The notes beneath the pieces are model-generated. The model did no database searches, had not been told where the DNA came from, and saw only the letters and a list, made by a program, of their open reading frames with translations. Source: a bacterium (GTDB lineage: Bacteria; Acidobacteriota; Thermoanaerobaculia; Multivoradales; J023). From it: 52,627 nt of DNA. Below are positions 30,110 through 39,658 of this stretch, piece after piece. The first letter of the stretch is position 1. Every line of letters begins with the position of its first letter. The stretch spans positions 1 to 52,627 of the forward strand of contig JAAELT010000181.1 in the NCBI GenBank assembly GCA_024226315.1, given 5' to 3'. Both the position numbers and the translations under genes were made by a program.

Positions 30110-31033
30110 ATGAGATTCCGCTGGATCCTTCCGCTGCTACTCTTCCTCGCCTGCCGCCCGGCGGCCGAGGACCATCGCGCCGACGCGTCGCGTCTGGTTC
30201 TGATGAATCTGAACGCCGAGTTCCTGTGGGACGGCGTGGCGCCGGAGGAGGGCAAGATCGACTTTCCCTGGAAGGGCTCGCGGGAGAAGGCCGAGGCCCA
30301 CATGGCCGACGTGGCGGAGATCATCCGGGCTCACGATCCGGACGTCGTGCACCTGGCGGAGGTCGAGAACCGGCGGGCGCTGGACACGTTCAACGACAAG
30401 TTCCTGGCCGACAGCGGCTACCGCACCTACTTCGTTCCCGGCATGGACACCGCCACCGGCCAGGACGTGGCGCTGCTCAGCCGGGTGGAGCTCGAGAAGA
30501 TCTCCCGCGACTCGCGCCGGGGGCGCAGTGGAGGTACTCAAAAAGGGGTTTCGAAACACTACGTTGCAACACTCACCGCCGGAGACCTGCGCCTGGGGCT
30601 GGTGGGCATCCACCTGCTGGCTCGGCCGGGCAACCAGAGCCGCGTCGAGCCTCGTGAGGCGCAGGCCGACGCGGTGCGCCGCATGGCCCGCGACCTGGCG
30701 GACCGCGGTCGCTCGGTGATCGTGTGGGGCGACTTCAACGACTTCGACGACCGCACCCGCGACCGCTCGGGCAACCGCCCGATCACCCGCGTGATGGAGT
30801 GGATCCGGGGGCTCGACCCCGACGACCCGCACGACGACTTGTTCAATGTCACCGAGCGTCTGCCCCGCCAGCAGCGCTACACCAACGGCCGCGACGCCAT
30901 CGACCACGTGCTGATCAGCCCGGACCTGGTGCCGCGCCTGCTCGAGGTCGAGATCTCCCACGACCACGACCCGCGCGCCGTGACCAACCACTTCCCGATC
31001 ATCATCCACCTGCGGGTGGCGGTCGGGGGATAG
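30110..31033 (+). CDS. Endonuclease/exonuclease/phosphatase-family lipoprotein
   Basis: The start is MRFRWILPLLL, because it gives a normal lipoprotein signal (LLLFLAC lipobox). A GTG at 30092 overlapping the vapC stop would add six residues. The 307-aa protein has the EEP fold: VVHLAEVENRRAL (metal-binding Glu), GLVGIHLLARP (His), VIVWGDFNDFDDR (Asp/Asn) and DAIDHVLISPDL. The final motif reads VTNHFPIIIHL where most relatives have SDHFP, so the Asp of the usual DH pair is Asn here. Members hydrolyse phosphodiesters in nucleic acids or phosphoinositides. Being an envelope lipoprotein, this one should act outside the cytoplasm; the substrate is unknown. Confidence 0.85.
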   Translation: MRFRWILPLLLFLACRPAAEDHRADASRLVLMNLNAEFLWDGVAPEEGKIDFPWKGSREKAEAHMADVAEIIRAHDPDVVHLAEVENRRALDTFNDKFLADSGYRTYFVPGMDTATGQDVALLSRVELEKISRDSRRGRSGGTQKGVSKHYVATLTAGDLRLGLVGIHLLARPGNQSRVEPREAQADAVRRMARDLADRGRSVIVWGDFNDFDDRTRDRSGNRPITRVMEWIRGLDPDDPHDDLFNVTERLPRQQRYTNGRDAIDHVLISPDLVPRLLEVEISHDHDPRAVTNHFPIIIHLRVAVGG

Positions 31034-31063
31034 CCAGGCTGAGATTCTCCGAGGCCGCGATCC

Positions 31064-31396
31064 TCAGCCGAGCAACTTCAGCTCCGCCCAATCCAGGGCG
31101 TAGCCGAGCGCAACCTTGACTTCGAGGCGCTTTGTCGCGTCAAGCTCGCCGATAGCCTCTCCGAGGCGAGCCTTGGCGACGACATGGAGATTGTCGAGGT
31201 TCACCACGGATGGCCGCGTCAGACCCTCTCTTCTGCCGACTCTGACTTCCTGAGGGATCTCGCGAATCGTCGAGGTGATCTCGGCGACGATGACCTTGGT
31301 CAGGTACTCGAAGGCGGGTGTGCGGGAAAGAAGGAGTACCGGTCGTCGGCCGATTGGTGTGGGCATGTCTGCCCAGCAGATCTCGTATTGCTGCAA
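31064..31396 (-). CDS. MazF/PemK-family endoribonuclease toxin
   Basis: The 110-aa protein starts at TTG (MQQYEICWADM) and has the SH3-like PemK/MazF fold: EICWADMPTPIGRRPVLLLSR, VIVAEITSTIREIPQEVRVGRREGL, and PSVVNLDNLHVVAKARL. The Arg in STIREIP and the Asn-Leu-Asp segment lie where the RNA-binding and catalytic residues of the family do. It follows its antitoxin by 33 bp. No Shine-Dalgarno sequence is seen before the TTG, so translation may depend on the upstream gene. MazF enzymes cut mRNA at short sequences. Confidence 0.8.
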   Translation of the reverse strand: MQQYEICWADMPTPIGRRPVLLLSRTPAFEYLTKVIVAEITSTIREIPQEVRVGRREGLTRPSVVNLDNLHVVAKARLGEAIGELDATKRLEVKVALGYALDWAELKLLG

Positions 31397-31429
31397 GGCG
31401 ATTCGCCAATCCGAGCGATTTCGTCGGTG

Positions 31430-31642
31430 CTACGACTCCCAGGCATCGGGATCGACGTAGGCGTCGGCGGCAGAATCAGGCTGACGAGCGTAGGCTTCCG
31501 CAGTTTCCTGCTCTTCCAGCTCCCAGAGCGCCCTCCGGATGGCCATCGAGACGAATTCCGACCTTTGCGTAGATCTATGGGGCCCAACCCTGTCGAGCTT
31601 CTCCACGACTTCGTCTTCTACTTCGATGAGCAACGCCGCCAT
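31430..31642 (-). CDS. Ribbon-helix-helix antitoxin of the MazF-like toxin
   Basis: A 70-aa protein, AALLIEVEDEVVEKLDRVGP then TQRSEFVSMAIRRALWELEEQ: a short strand and two helices of the CopG/MazE-like ribbon-helix-helix type, with an acidic, flexible tail (YARQPDSAADAYVDPDAWES) that would bind the toxin. It begins 18 bp downstream of the argB stop in the same direction. The module may therefore be read through from the arginine operon. I saw no operator palindrome in the short gap. Confidence 0.78.
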   Translation of the reverse strand: MAALLIEVEDEVVEKLDRVGPHRSTQRSEFVSMAIRRALWELEEQETAEAYARQPDSAADAYVDPDAWES

Positions 31643-31660
31643 GGATCTCAGTCTATCAGA

Positions 31661-32578
31661 TCACGTCTCCTCCGGCCGCAGCGATTGGGTGTCCTGGACC
31701 ACCAGGGTGCCGCTGCCCTCGTTGGTGAAGACCTCGAGCAGCAGGCTGTCACGCACCTTCCAGGAGATTACGTGCACGCGGGAGACGCCGCCGGCGAGCG
31801 CGTCGCGGATGGCGGTGACCTTGGGGAGCATGCCGCCCGCCAGGGCGCCCGCCTGCTCCAAGGCGTCGAGGCCCTTGGCGTCGGTGTAGGAGACCAGGCT
31901 GGAGGGATCTCCTGAGTCTTCGAGAATACCGGGCGCCTCGGTGAGTAGAATCAGCTTCTCCGCCTCCATCTCCCTGGCAAGCCGCGACGCCACCACATCG
32001 GCGTTGACGTTGAGTACCTCGCCATGATCGTCGGCCGACAGCGGGCTGACCACCGGTACGAAATGTTCGTCCAGGATGCGTTTCAGCACCCCCGACCGTA
32101 CCGAGACGATGTCGCCGACGTAGCCGAAGTCCACTTCGCCCTCGCCTTCGATCGCCACCGGCGGCCGCCGTCGCGCGCGGACGAGGCCGGCGTCGACGCC
32201 GGAGATGCCCAGTGCCGGGACCCCGAGCTCGCGGCATACGGCCACGACCTGGGTGTTGATGCTGCCGTTGAAGGTCATGGTGGCGACGTCGCGGGTCGCC
32301 GCGTCGGTCACGCGCCGGCCCTCGACGAAGCGGGTCTCCAGGCCCAGCTTGCCGGCCAGCTCGGTGGCCTGGCCGCCGCCGCCGTGGACGACGACCACCC
32401 GGATACCGAGTCGGTGGAGCAGCCCCACCTGTTCCATGAGGGCGCTGATGCGCCGGCGGTTGGCGACGACCTGGCCCCCAGCCTTGACCACGAAGGTCCG
32501 CCCCTGGAAGAGGCGCAGGTAGGGCTCGGCGGCGCGCAACGCGGCGATGGCGACGTGGCGGTCGTGCTCGGTGGTCAC
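31661..32578 (-). CDS. argB: Acetylglutamate kinase (ArgB)
   Basis: GTG start overlapping the argD stop (GTGA), with AGGAG upstream. The 305-aa amino-acid kinase has FVVKAGGQVV (Lys of the phosphate-binding site), VVVVHGGGGQATELA, FVEGRRVTDAATRDVA and VSPLSADDHGEVLNVNADVVASRLA, all typical of N-acetylglutamate kinases. The family phosphorylates N-acetylglutamate, step two of arginine synthesis, and LysZ/AAA-type homologues act on acetyl-aminoadipate. It is the third gene of argG-argD-argB. No clear N-terminal helix for arginine feedback is visible. Confidence 0.88.
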   Translation of the reverse strand: MTTEHDRHVAIAALRAAEPYLRLFQGRTFVVKAGGQVVANRRRISALMEQVGLLHRLGIRVVVVHGGGGQATELAGKLGLETRFVEGRRVTDAATRDVATMTFNGSINTQVVAVCRELGVPALGISGVDAGLVRARRRPPVAIEGEGEVDFGYVGDIVSVRSGVLKRILDEHFVPVVSPLSADDHGEVLNVNADVVASRLAREMEAEKLILLTEAPGILEDSGDPSSLVSYTDAKGLDALEQAGALAGGMLPKVTAIRDALAGGVSRVHVISWKVRDSLLLEVFTNEGSGTLVVQDTQSLRPEET

Positions 32579-33715
32579 GAGGTCTCCTTTGCCGGTATGT
32601 CCGCCAGGGCTTCCTCCAGGGCACAGGCGTCGGCGTCCTCGAGATTGAGCGGCGGCATCAGGCGCACGATCTCCGGATCGGTGGCGCCACCGGCGAGGAT
32701 TCCCCGGTGCCGGAGCTCTGCCAGTACCTGTGTCGCCGGCCGGTCGCAGCGCAGGCCGAGCAGCAGGCCGCGGCCCTGGACGTCCACCACCGGCCCGATT
32801 CGGCAGCTGTGACGGATCCGTTCCCCGAGGTGCCGCACCCGTTCGAGGAATCCAGACGCCTCCAGATGCTCGATCACCGTGCTGATCCACACGCAGGCCA
32901 GCGGCCCGCCACCGAAGGTGGTGCCGAGCGCCCCCGGTGGCAGCGAGTCGGCGATTCGGGCCGGCGCGATCACCGCGCCGGCGGGAAAGCCGCCGGCCAG
33001 CCCTTTGGCGGTGGTGATCACGTCGGGCACGACTCCCGCCGCGTCGATCGCGAACGCCGTCCCCGTGCGCCCCATGCCGCACTGCACCTCGTCGGCGATC
33101 AGCCAGGCACCGTGGCGCTCGGTCGTCACGCGCGCTACCTGTAGGAACTCTGTGCTCAGCTCACGCGACCCGGCCAGACCCTGCACCGGCTCCAGAATCA
33201 CCGCCGCGGTGCGGTCGTCCACCGCCGCGGCCAGGGCTTGGCGGTCGTCGGGCGGCGCCCATACGACGTCGAAGGGCGCGCGGGGAAACGCGTACCAGCT
33301 CTCCCGGCCATGAGAGCAGGCGCCGGCGGCCGCGGTGCGGCCGTGGAAGCCGCCCTCGACGGCCACCACCTTGTCGCGGTCCCGCTCTCGAAAGGCGAGG
33401 CGCAGAGCGTTCTCATTGGCCTCGGCGCCGGAATTGACCAGGAACACCCGGTCGAGCCCCGGCGGCGCGAGGCGCGCCAGATCCTCGCAGGCCTTGTGGC
33501 GCACCTCGAGCTCCACCAGGTTGGTCTGGAAATGGAGTCGCTCCGCCTGCTCACGCAGGACTTCGAGCATGCCGGCATGCCGGTAACCAAGGGCGGCCAC
33601 GGCGTGGCCGCCGTAGAAATCGATCAGCTCCCGGCCGCCTGAGGTGCGCACCCGCGAGCCCGATCCCTCGACGATCTCGAGGTCGAGCCGCTTGTAGACC
33701 GGAAACTCGAAGGAC

Positions 33716-33723
<8 letters not shown>
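32575..33723 (-). CDS. argD: Acetylornithine aminotransferase-type class III PLP enzyme (ArgD)
   Basis: GTG start ([20 protein letters not shown]) overlapping the end of argG by eight bases; 382 aa. Class III aminotransferase motifs: [75 protein letters not shown] and [17 protein letters not shown] with the PLP-binding Lys. It converts N-acetylglutamate semialdehyde to N-acetylornithine. Similar enzymes use acetyl-lysine or succinyl-ornithine, but the arg neighbours support ArgD. Both ends overlap neighbours, so the three genes form one translationally coupled operon. Confidence 0.9.
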
Positions 33724-34918
<1,195 letters not shown>

Positions 34919-34937
34919 CTCTTCCTCCAGAATCTCG

Positions 34938-35057
34938 TCAAGCTTCCAGAATCTCTTCCAGCAGCCGTGCCACCGCGGCGTCGCGGGTGACGATCAGCAC
35001 GGTGTCGTTACTGGAAACAGTACCGGGTACCCGGCGTTTGTCAAGCTGAATCTTCTG
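34938..35057 (-). pseudogene. Possible C-terminal remnant of the arginine repressor ArgR
   Basis: Between a TAG and the TGA at 34938 lies a 39-codon open stretch without an obvious start. It contains [20 protein letters not shown] followed by [15 protein letters not shown]. This follows the pattern of the ArgR C-terminal oligomerisation and arginine-binding domain, where relatives read GT(I/V)AGDDT(I/V)(L/F)V with a final helix. One of the two family Asp residues is Asn here. It ends 19 bp before argG, where argR often sits. The DNA-binding half is missing and the space now carries the pfk promoter side. Chance similarity cannot be excluded over so short a piece. Confidence 0.5.
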
Positions 35058-35106
35058 CTAAGCTCCGCCGGCTTTCGGAGCCTCCTCCGAGCAAAGGAAG
35101 ACCGAA

Positions 35107-36303
35107 GTGTCCAAGAAGGGAACTCTCGCCATTCTCACCGGCGGCGGCGACGTGCCAGGGCTGAATCCGGCGATCCGCGCGGTCACCATCCGTGCCTTGC
35201 GAGAGGGCTACCGTGTGCTCGGAATCCGGCGGGGATGGGCTGGGCTGGTGGACGTGGTGCCCGACGCCGAGGCCGACAATTCGGCTCACGTGCAGGAGCT
35301 GACCCAGGACGAGGTCAACCGAGCGGGGCGTACCGGGGGGACCTTCCTCCATACCTCCCGGACCCGTCCCAGCCGTCTACCGAAGGCGGTGGTGCCGCCG
35401 CATCTCCAGGACAGCTACACCGACGAAATCAACGACGTCACGCCGTCGGTGCTCGAGAACCTGGAGTTCCTCGGCATCGACTTCCTGATTCCGATTGGCG
35501 GTGACGACACCCTGAGCTACGGACAGCGTCTCGACCGCGAGGGCGTCAAGGTGGTGGCGATCCCCAAGACCATGGACAACGACGTTCCCGGCACCGACTA
35601 CTGCATCGGGTTCTCGACCTGCGTCACCCGCACCATCGAGCTGACCCACGAGCTGCGCACGACCGCCGGCTCCCACGAGCGTTTCCTGGTGATCGAAGTC
35701 TTCGGCCGCTACGCCGGCTACACCGCCCTGCTGCCCACCATGGCCGGAGCCGCCGACCGCTGCGTGATCCCGGAATATCCCTTCGATATCGATCATCTGA
35801 CCGAGGTCCTCTCCGAGGATCGCAGACACCACCCGAGCCGCTATGCCGTGGTCCTGGTTTCAGAAGGAGCGCGGATCAAGGGCCAGGACGAGATGGCGTT
35901 CGAAGGCCAGGAAACAGATCAGTACGGCCACAAGAAGCTGGGCGGCATCGGCGATCGTGTGGCCAGCGCGCTCAAAGAGCGCTCGCCCAAGTTCAACGAC
36001 GGACGCCGCGTCAACATCGTCAACCAGCGGCTGAGCTACCTGGTGCGCTGCGGCGCTCCCGATGCGCTCGATTCGATCGCGCCAATGGCATTCGGCAACC
36101 TGGCGCTGGACCTGGTGCTCGAGGGCAAGACCGGGCGGCTGGTGAGCCTGCGGGGCGGCATCTACGACAGCGTGCCGATCGATGTGGTCGTCGGGCGTGA
36201 GAAAAAGATCGACGTCGTCAAGTACTACAACGCCGAGCGTCTCAGGCCGCGCTACACGAGCTTCCTGCGCCAGCCGGTGTTCATCATGACCAGCGATGTT
36301 TAG
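35107..36303 (+). CDS. 6-phosphofructokinase, PPi-type active site
   Basis: GTG start behind an AAAGGAAGA site; 398 aa. Phosphofructokinase motifs are [17 protein letters not shown], the catalytic-loop [13 protein letters not shown] (153-163 approx.), [13 protein letters not shown] and [12 protein letters not shown]. Two residues that separate donors point to pyrophosphate: GGDD (131-134), where ATP enzymes have GGDG, and the Lys of PKTMDND, where ATP enzymes have Gly (PGTIDND). The enzyme would then phosphorylate fructose 6-phosphate reversibly with PPi. The insertion around [15 protein letters not shown] and the length fit the longer, group II/III-like forms. It is convergent with the next gene, overlapping four bases at the stops. 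Confidence 0.88.
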   Translation: MSKKGTLAILTGGGDVPGLNPAIRAVTIRALREGYRVLGIRRGWAGLVDVVPDAEADNSAHVQELTQDEVNRAGRTGGTFLHTSRTRPSRLPKAVVPPHLQDSYTDEINDVTPSVLENLEFLGIDFLIPIGGDDTLSYGQRLDREGVKVVAIPKTMDNDVPGTDYCIGFSTCVTRTIELTHELRTTAGSHERFLVIEVFGRYAGYTALLPTMAGAADRCVIPEYPFDIDHLTEVLSEDRRHHPSRYAVVLVSEGARIKGQDEMAFEGQETDQYGHKKLGGIGDRVASALKERSPKFNDGRRVNIVNQRLSYLVRCGAPDALDSIAPMAFGNLALDLVLEGKTGRLVSLRGGIYDSVPIDVVVGREKKIDVVKYYNAERLRPRYTSFLRQPVFIMTSDV

Positions 36304-38486
36304 CGTCGTCGCCGCCGCAGGAGGGCGAGACCGAGGAGGCCGGCACCTCCAGCGAGCATGGCCCACTTGGCGGTGTTCCTGCCGGATGCCTTGACGCCCT
36401 TGGCGGCGATCGGGATCGCTGCAAGGCGGGTGGCCGTGTCACGGCGCACGGATTCCAGGTGCTCGGCGTCGGAGAGCAGGCCTTCGGCGAGCGCGCGCTT
36501 GTGGGCGAAGTCTTCGTCTGAGAGGTAGCGGCCGAAGGAGCGCAGCCCGGCAATCTGGAACTCGTGTTTGTCGAACAGCCGCTGGATCTCCTTGACCCGC
36601 TTCATCTCGATGTTGCGCCCGATCGTGTAGTTTTCGAAGCGGCCCTCCATCGCCAGCAGCGCGGTCTCCGCCAGGCAGGCGTAGGCGGTCTTCGGCGGCA
36701 GGCCGATGTTGTAGCCGAAGTCGATATCGCCGGGGATCAAAACCTCGCCGCTCTCGATCACTGCCACGTCGGGGCGCAGCGCCGCCTCCCGTGGACCGAC
36801 GTCGGGCGGCCGGGCGACGTCGCAGATCACCGCTCCCGGCTTGCAGGCCGAGATGTCGAGGATCCGCTGGCCGAAGGCCGAGGTAGCGGTGACGATCAGA
36901 TCGCAGTCCGCCGCCAGGTCGCCCGGCCGGGTGGCGATGGTGACGGTCGTGCCCGGGGACTCGCACTCGATGGTGCGCTTGAGGTCGATCAACTTCTCGG
37001 GCTCGATCGAGACCAGCACAACGTCACCGGTCGCCTGAGCCAGCAGCCGCGAGCATACCGAGCCGATCGAGCCGGTGGCGCCGATCACCATCGCCCGGCC
37101 CCGGGTCAGATCGGTGAGCCCCATGTGGGCCGCCGCCTGCTTGGCCGCCTCCAGAGTCGCGGCCACGGTCAGGCTGTTGCCGCTGGTGATCGCGATGTTG
37201 GCCTCGTGCGCCACCGTGGCGCCGGCGTCGCCGACGACGCTGGTGAAGGCACCCAGGCCCATGAGTCGCGCACCCTTGCGCTCCGCCATGCGTGCCGCCT
37301 GGTTCAGCCGCTCGTAGGTGAAACGCTCGCCGTGACGCATCATCTGGCGCGGCGTGGCCGCCAGGCTGATCAGGTGGCCCTCGATGCGCTGCCCGGTGGT
37401 GGGCGACTCGCCACCGGTGATGCGCGAGATGTACATCGGCGGCAGGTAGGCGGCGACGCTCTCGACCAGATCGTCGGGCAGGTAGCGAGTCCAGCGAAAG
37501 GCCGGGTGCTTGTGGATGAAGCTGATGTCCAGCGGATGGATGACGAAGGCGAAGCGGTGGATGCCGGCCTCGTGATCCTGCAGGTAGCGGATGGCGGGCT
37601 GCCACTCCAGGTCCGCCATGAGGTCGAGATAGGTGTCCTCGTGCAGCGGCGCGTCGGGATCGTGGCGTAGAGCCACGAACAGGGCCTCGATGGCGGCCGG
37701 GGACCAGCGGCCCAGGTCGTCGCCGTCGTCCAGCGACGGCATCAGGGTGACGACGATCGAGACGCCGCGGCGCCGGAAGTCTTCGAGGTCCTCCTCGCGC
37801 GCCCAGGGCACCACAACCGTCTTGCGTTTGAGCTTGGCCGGGGCGAACCGACGGATCGTCCAGACGTCGCCGGCCAGTACGTCGGCCCAGGCGCAGCGGG
37901 CGGCGACCGGGGTCCTAGAGTTGGGTTGGGGGAGGGGCTGGATCTTCCGGAAAGGAGCGTCCTTCAGCCTTTCCAGAGTCGGCTGGGCAGCCTGATCCAG
38001 CGTCCAGCGGCTGCCCAGTACCGGCACGTCGGGGAGGCCGAAGTAGATCTCCGGGTCGGCGTAGCGAATGTGGGAGGAATGGCGGCCGAGGGCGTGAGCC
38101 AGTCCGGTGTGGTTGACCCCGGGCAGCATCAGGATCCGCTTCTGGCTGAAGATGCCGGGCTCGGCACGGTCGGCGAGGATCACGCCCCAGCGCTCGAGGC
38201 CCGAGCGGATGCCACCGCCGTCGACCACCGGCGTGGTCGTGGCCGCATCCGGCAGGGTCGCCCCGAGCCCGTGGCCCAGGCGCGCCCGCCCCAGCTCGAG
38301 GTGGATCGGCAGCCCTTCGAGCCCGATCGCGTCGACCTCGCCGTCGTGCTCCGCGATCAGCTCCCGCGCTCGCTCCGCCGAAGCGCCGCAGCCCAGGCGC
38401 CGGACTTCGGCCTCGCGGCCACGGAACGAGAGGCTCGAGGTCTCGTTGGCTTCGTCGCCGCAGTGGATGACGAGAATCTTCTTCAT
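36300..38486 (-). CDS. Fusion of an unknown N-terminal domain with an acyl-ACP-reductase-like dehydrogenase and a membrane tail
   Basis: A 728-aa protein. Residues about 312-650 align by eye with cyanobacterial long-chain acyl-ACP reductase (AAR): FAFVIHPLD at the start, [17 protein letters not shown] (404-420), [18 protein letters not shown], the NAD(P)-binding [16 protein letters not shown] (467-482), [30 protein letters not shown] and [22 protein letters not shown]. Cys604 sits where the acyl-accepting Cys of AAR is. AAR reduces acyl-ACP to fatty aldehyde. Residues 1-311 ([36 protein letters not shown]) match nothing I know. The C-terminus is one hydrophobic helix and RRRRR, probably anchoring the enzyme to the membrane's inner face. 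No aldehyde-deformylating oxygenase gene is nearby. Confidence 0.65.
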   Translation of the reverse strand: MKKILVIHCGDEANETSSLSFRGREAEVRRLGCGASAERARELIAEHDGEVDAIGLEGLPIHLELGRARLGHGLGATLPDAATTTPVVDGGGIRSGLERWGVILADRAEPGIFSQKRILMLPGVNHTGLAHALGRHSSHIRYADPEIYFGLPDVPVLGSRWTLDQAAQPTLERLKDAPFRKIQPLPQPNSRTPVAARCAWADVLAGDVWTIRRFAPAKLKRKTVVVPWAREEDLEDFRRRGVSIVVTLMPSLDDGDDLGRWSPAAIEALFVALRHDPDAPLHEDTYLDLMADLEWQPAIRYLQDHEAGIHRFAFVIHPLDISFIHKHPAFRWTRYLPDDLVESVAAYLPPMYISRITGGESPTTGQRIEGHLISLAATPRQMMRHGERFTYERLNQAARMAERKGARLMGLGAFTSVVGDAGATVAHEANIAITSGNSLTVAATLEAAKQAAAHMGLTDLTRGRAMVIGATGSIGSVCSRLLAQATGDVVLVSIEPEKLIDLKRTIECESPGTTVTIATRPGDLAADCDLIVTATSAFGQRILDISACKPGAVICDVARPPDVGPREAALRPDVAVIESGEVLIPGDIDFGYNIGLPPKTAYACLAETALLAMEGRFENYTIGRNIEMKRVKEIQRLFDKHEFQIAGLRSFGRYLSDEDFAHKRALAEGLLSDAEHLESVRRDTATRLAAIPIAAKGVKASGRNTAKWAMLAGGAGLLGLALLRRRRR

Positions 38487-38564
38487 CTGGGGGCCCGGTT
38501 CGTCTGGACCCCCTAGTCTACCTCGATCTGGCTCGGGAGCTCGATCGAAGGTGCCCTGAATCCG

Positions 38565-38645
38565 CTAAGCGCTCCGACGCCTCTCGAGCAGGTACTGGAC
38601 GCCATAGCACAGGGTGAACATCAGAATAACGAGTATCAGAGTCAC
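38565..38645 (-). CDS. Putative 26-residue single-span membrane protein
   Basis: A GTG codon with GGGAGG about eight bases upstream opens a 26-codon frame: VTLILVILMFTLCYGVQYLL followed by ERRRSA. It has one membrane helix and a positive C-terminal end, like other bacterial micro-membrane proteins. The frame could be extended upstream in 66 codons of unlikely sequence, but the ribosome binding site and composition favour the short form. It lies about 80 bp upstream of, and in the same direction as, the acyl-ACP-reductase-like gene. It may be co-transcribed with it. Confidence 0.5.
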   Translation of the reverse strand: MTLILVILMFTLCYGVQYLLERRRSA

Positions 38646-38796
38646 GGTCTTCCCTCCCTTCGGCTTACTGTCGCCTCGTTGGCCTCCTTCAGATTTAGGA
38701 GTCCGAGGAGGTAGGTGAAGGGTTAGTCGCAGCCGGCTCCTTTGACGGTCATGGCACAATCCCACCTCCAGCTCTCCGGCGAAAGTACCGGGCGTC

Positions 38797-39636
38797 TCAG
38801 GGAGAGCCGTCCTCGATCAGCTCTCTCGCCAACGCCGCGGTGGCCCGCGCCCGCCCGGCCCAGTGATGCGCTGCCGGCCCGAGCAGCTCGGCCTGCTCAC
38901 GGTGGCGAGTCGCCCAACCGTCACATTCCCGGGCGATCCAGCCCAGGGTCGCCGCGGGTTCCTGGGAGAGCAGGGCCTTCAGCACGAACCTGCGTTCACC
39001 GGCCCGTGGGGCGAGCTCGCACTCTCGGGCGGCGCGGACGAGATCGTCGCGGACCAGGATCAGGCCGCTGCGGGCGGGGCTGAGCAGCGAGTCGAGAAAG
39101 CCTTCGGATCCCCCAATTCTAGGGTCGACGAGCGCGGGTGCCTGGCGCAGGTGGAGGGAGAGACGCTCCTGGTGGCCGAGGCGCCCGGCTTCGGCGGCGA
39201 GGGCCTGGCGCAGGACCCTTGACCACCGGCGGTAGTAGGTGGGCGCCAGGCAGTCGAGCTTAGCCAGATAGACCGGCAGCCAGCTCAACAGGTGCTCGCA
39301 GAGGAAGGCCCTCTGTGCCCGCCGTTGGGGCTCTCCGCCAGCCGCCGGTTCGGCGAGCTGCGCGTAGAGTGCCAGCATGACGGCCAGGTGATCGGGTTCG
39401 GCGGGCGGTGTCTCGCTCAGGGCGCGCCAGAAGCCGGCGATGCGGTCACGGGCCTCGCCGCCGAGCATGCCCTCGGCTCCGAGGTAGACCGAGGCGTAGG
39501 GGTAGAGCTGGAAGAGGAAGAGCTCGGTGTGCTCCGCCTCGGGCGCGACCGGGCCGAGGTCGAGCAGGTCGGCCAGTGGCTGATGGTCGGGGCTCGGCGG
39601 CTCGAGCAGCACACCCAGGGTTCGGAAGAGCTCCAT
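38797..39636 (-). CDS. TorD/NarJ-family molybdoenzyme chaperone
   Basis: The start is MELFRTLGVLLEPPSPDHQP, the only Met that fits the family; 279 aa. The all-helical TorD family pattern is seen in EAEHTELFLFQLYPYASVYLGAEGMLGG and FWRALSETPPAEPDHLAVMLALYAQLAE. These match the conserved loop between helices that binds Tat signal peptides of molybdopterin oxidoreductases. Such chaperones hold the catalytic subunit until cofactor insertion. No molybdoenzyme lies within the window, so the client is elsewhere. The gene is divergent from the YfhO gene with 22 bp between start codons. The C-terminal half (about 170-279) is longer than in compact TorD proteins. Confidence 0.75.
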   Translation of the reverse strand: MELFRTLGVLLEPPSPDHQPLADLLDLGPVAPEAEHTELFLFQLYPYASVYLGAEGMLGGEARDRIAGFWRALSETPPAEPDHLAVMLALYAQLAEPAAGGEPQRRAQRAFLCEHLLSWLPVYLAKLDCLAPTYYRRWSRVLRQALAAEAGRLGHQERLSLHLRQAPALVDPRIGGSEGFLDSLLSPARSGLILVRDDLVRAARECELAPRAGERRFVLKALLSQEPAATLGWIARECDGWATRHREQAELLGPAAHHWAGRARATAALARELIEDGSP

Positions 39637-39658
39637 GGCGGGACTATACTGCCTCGCG

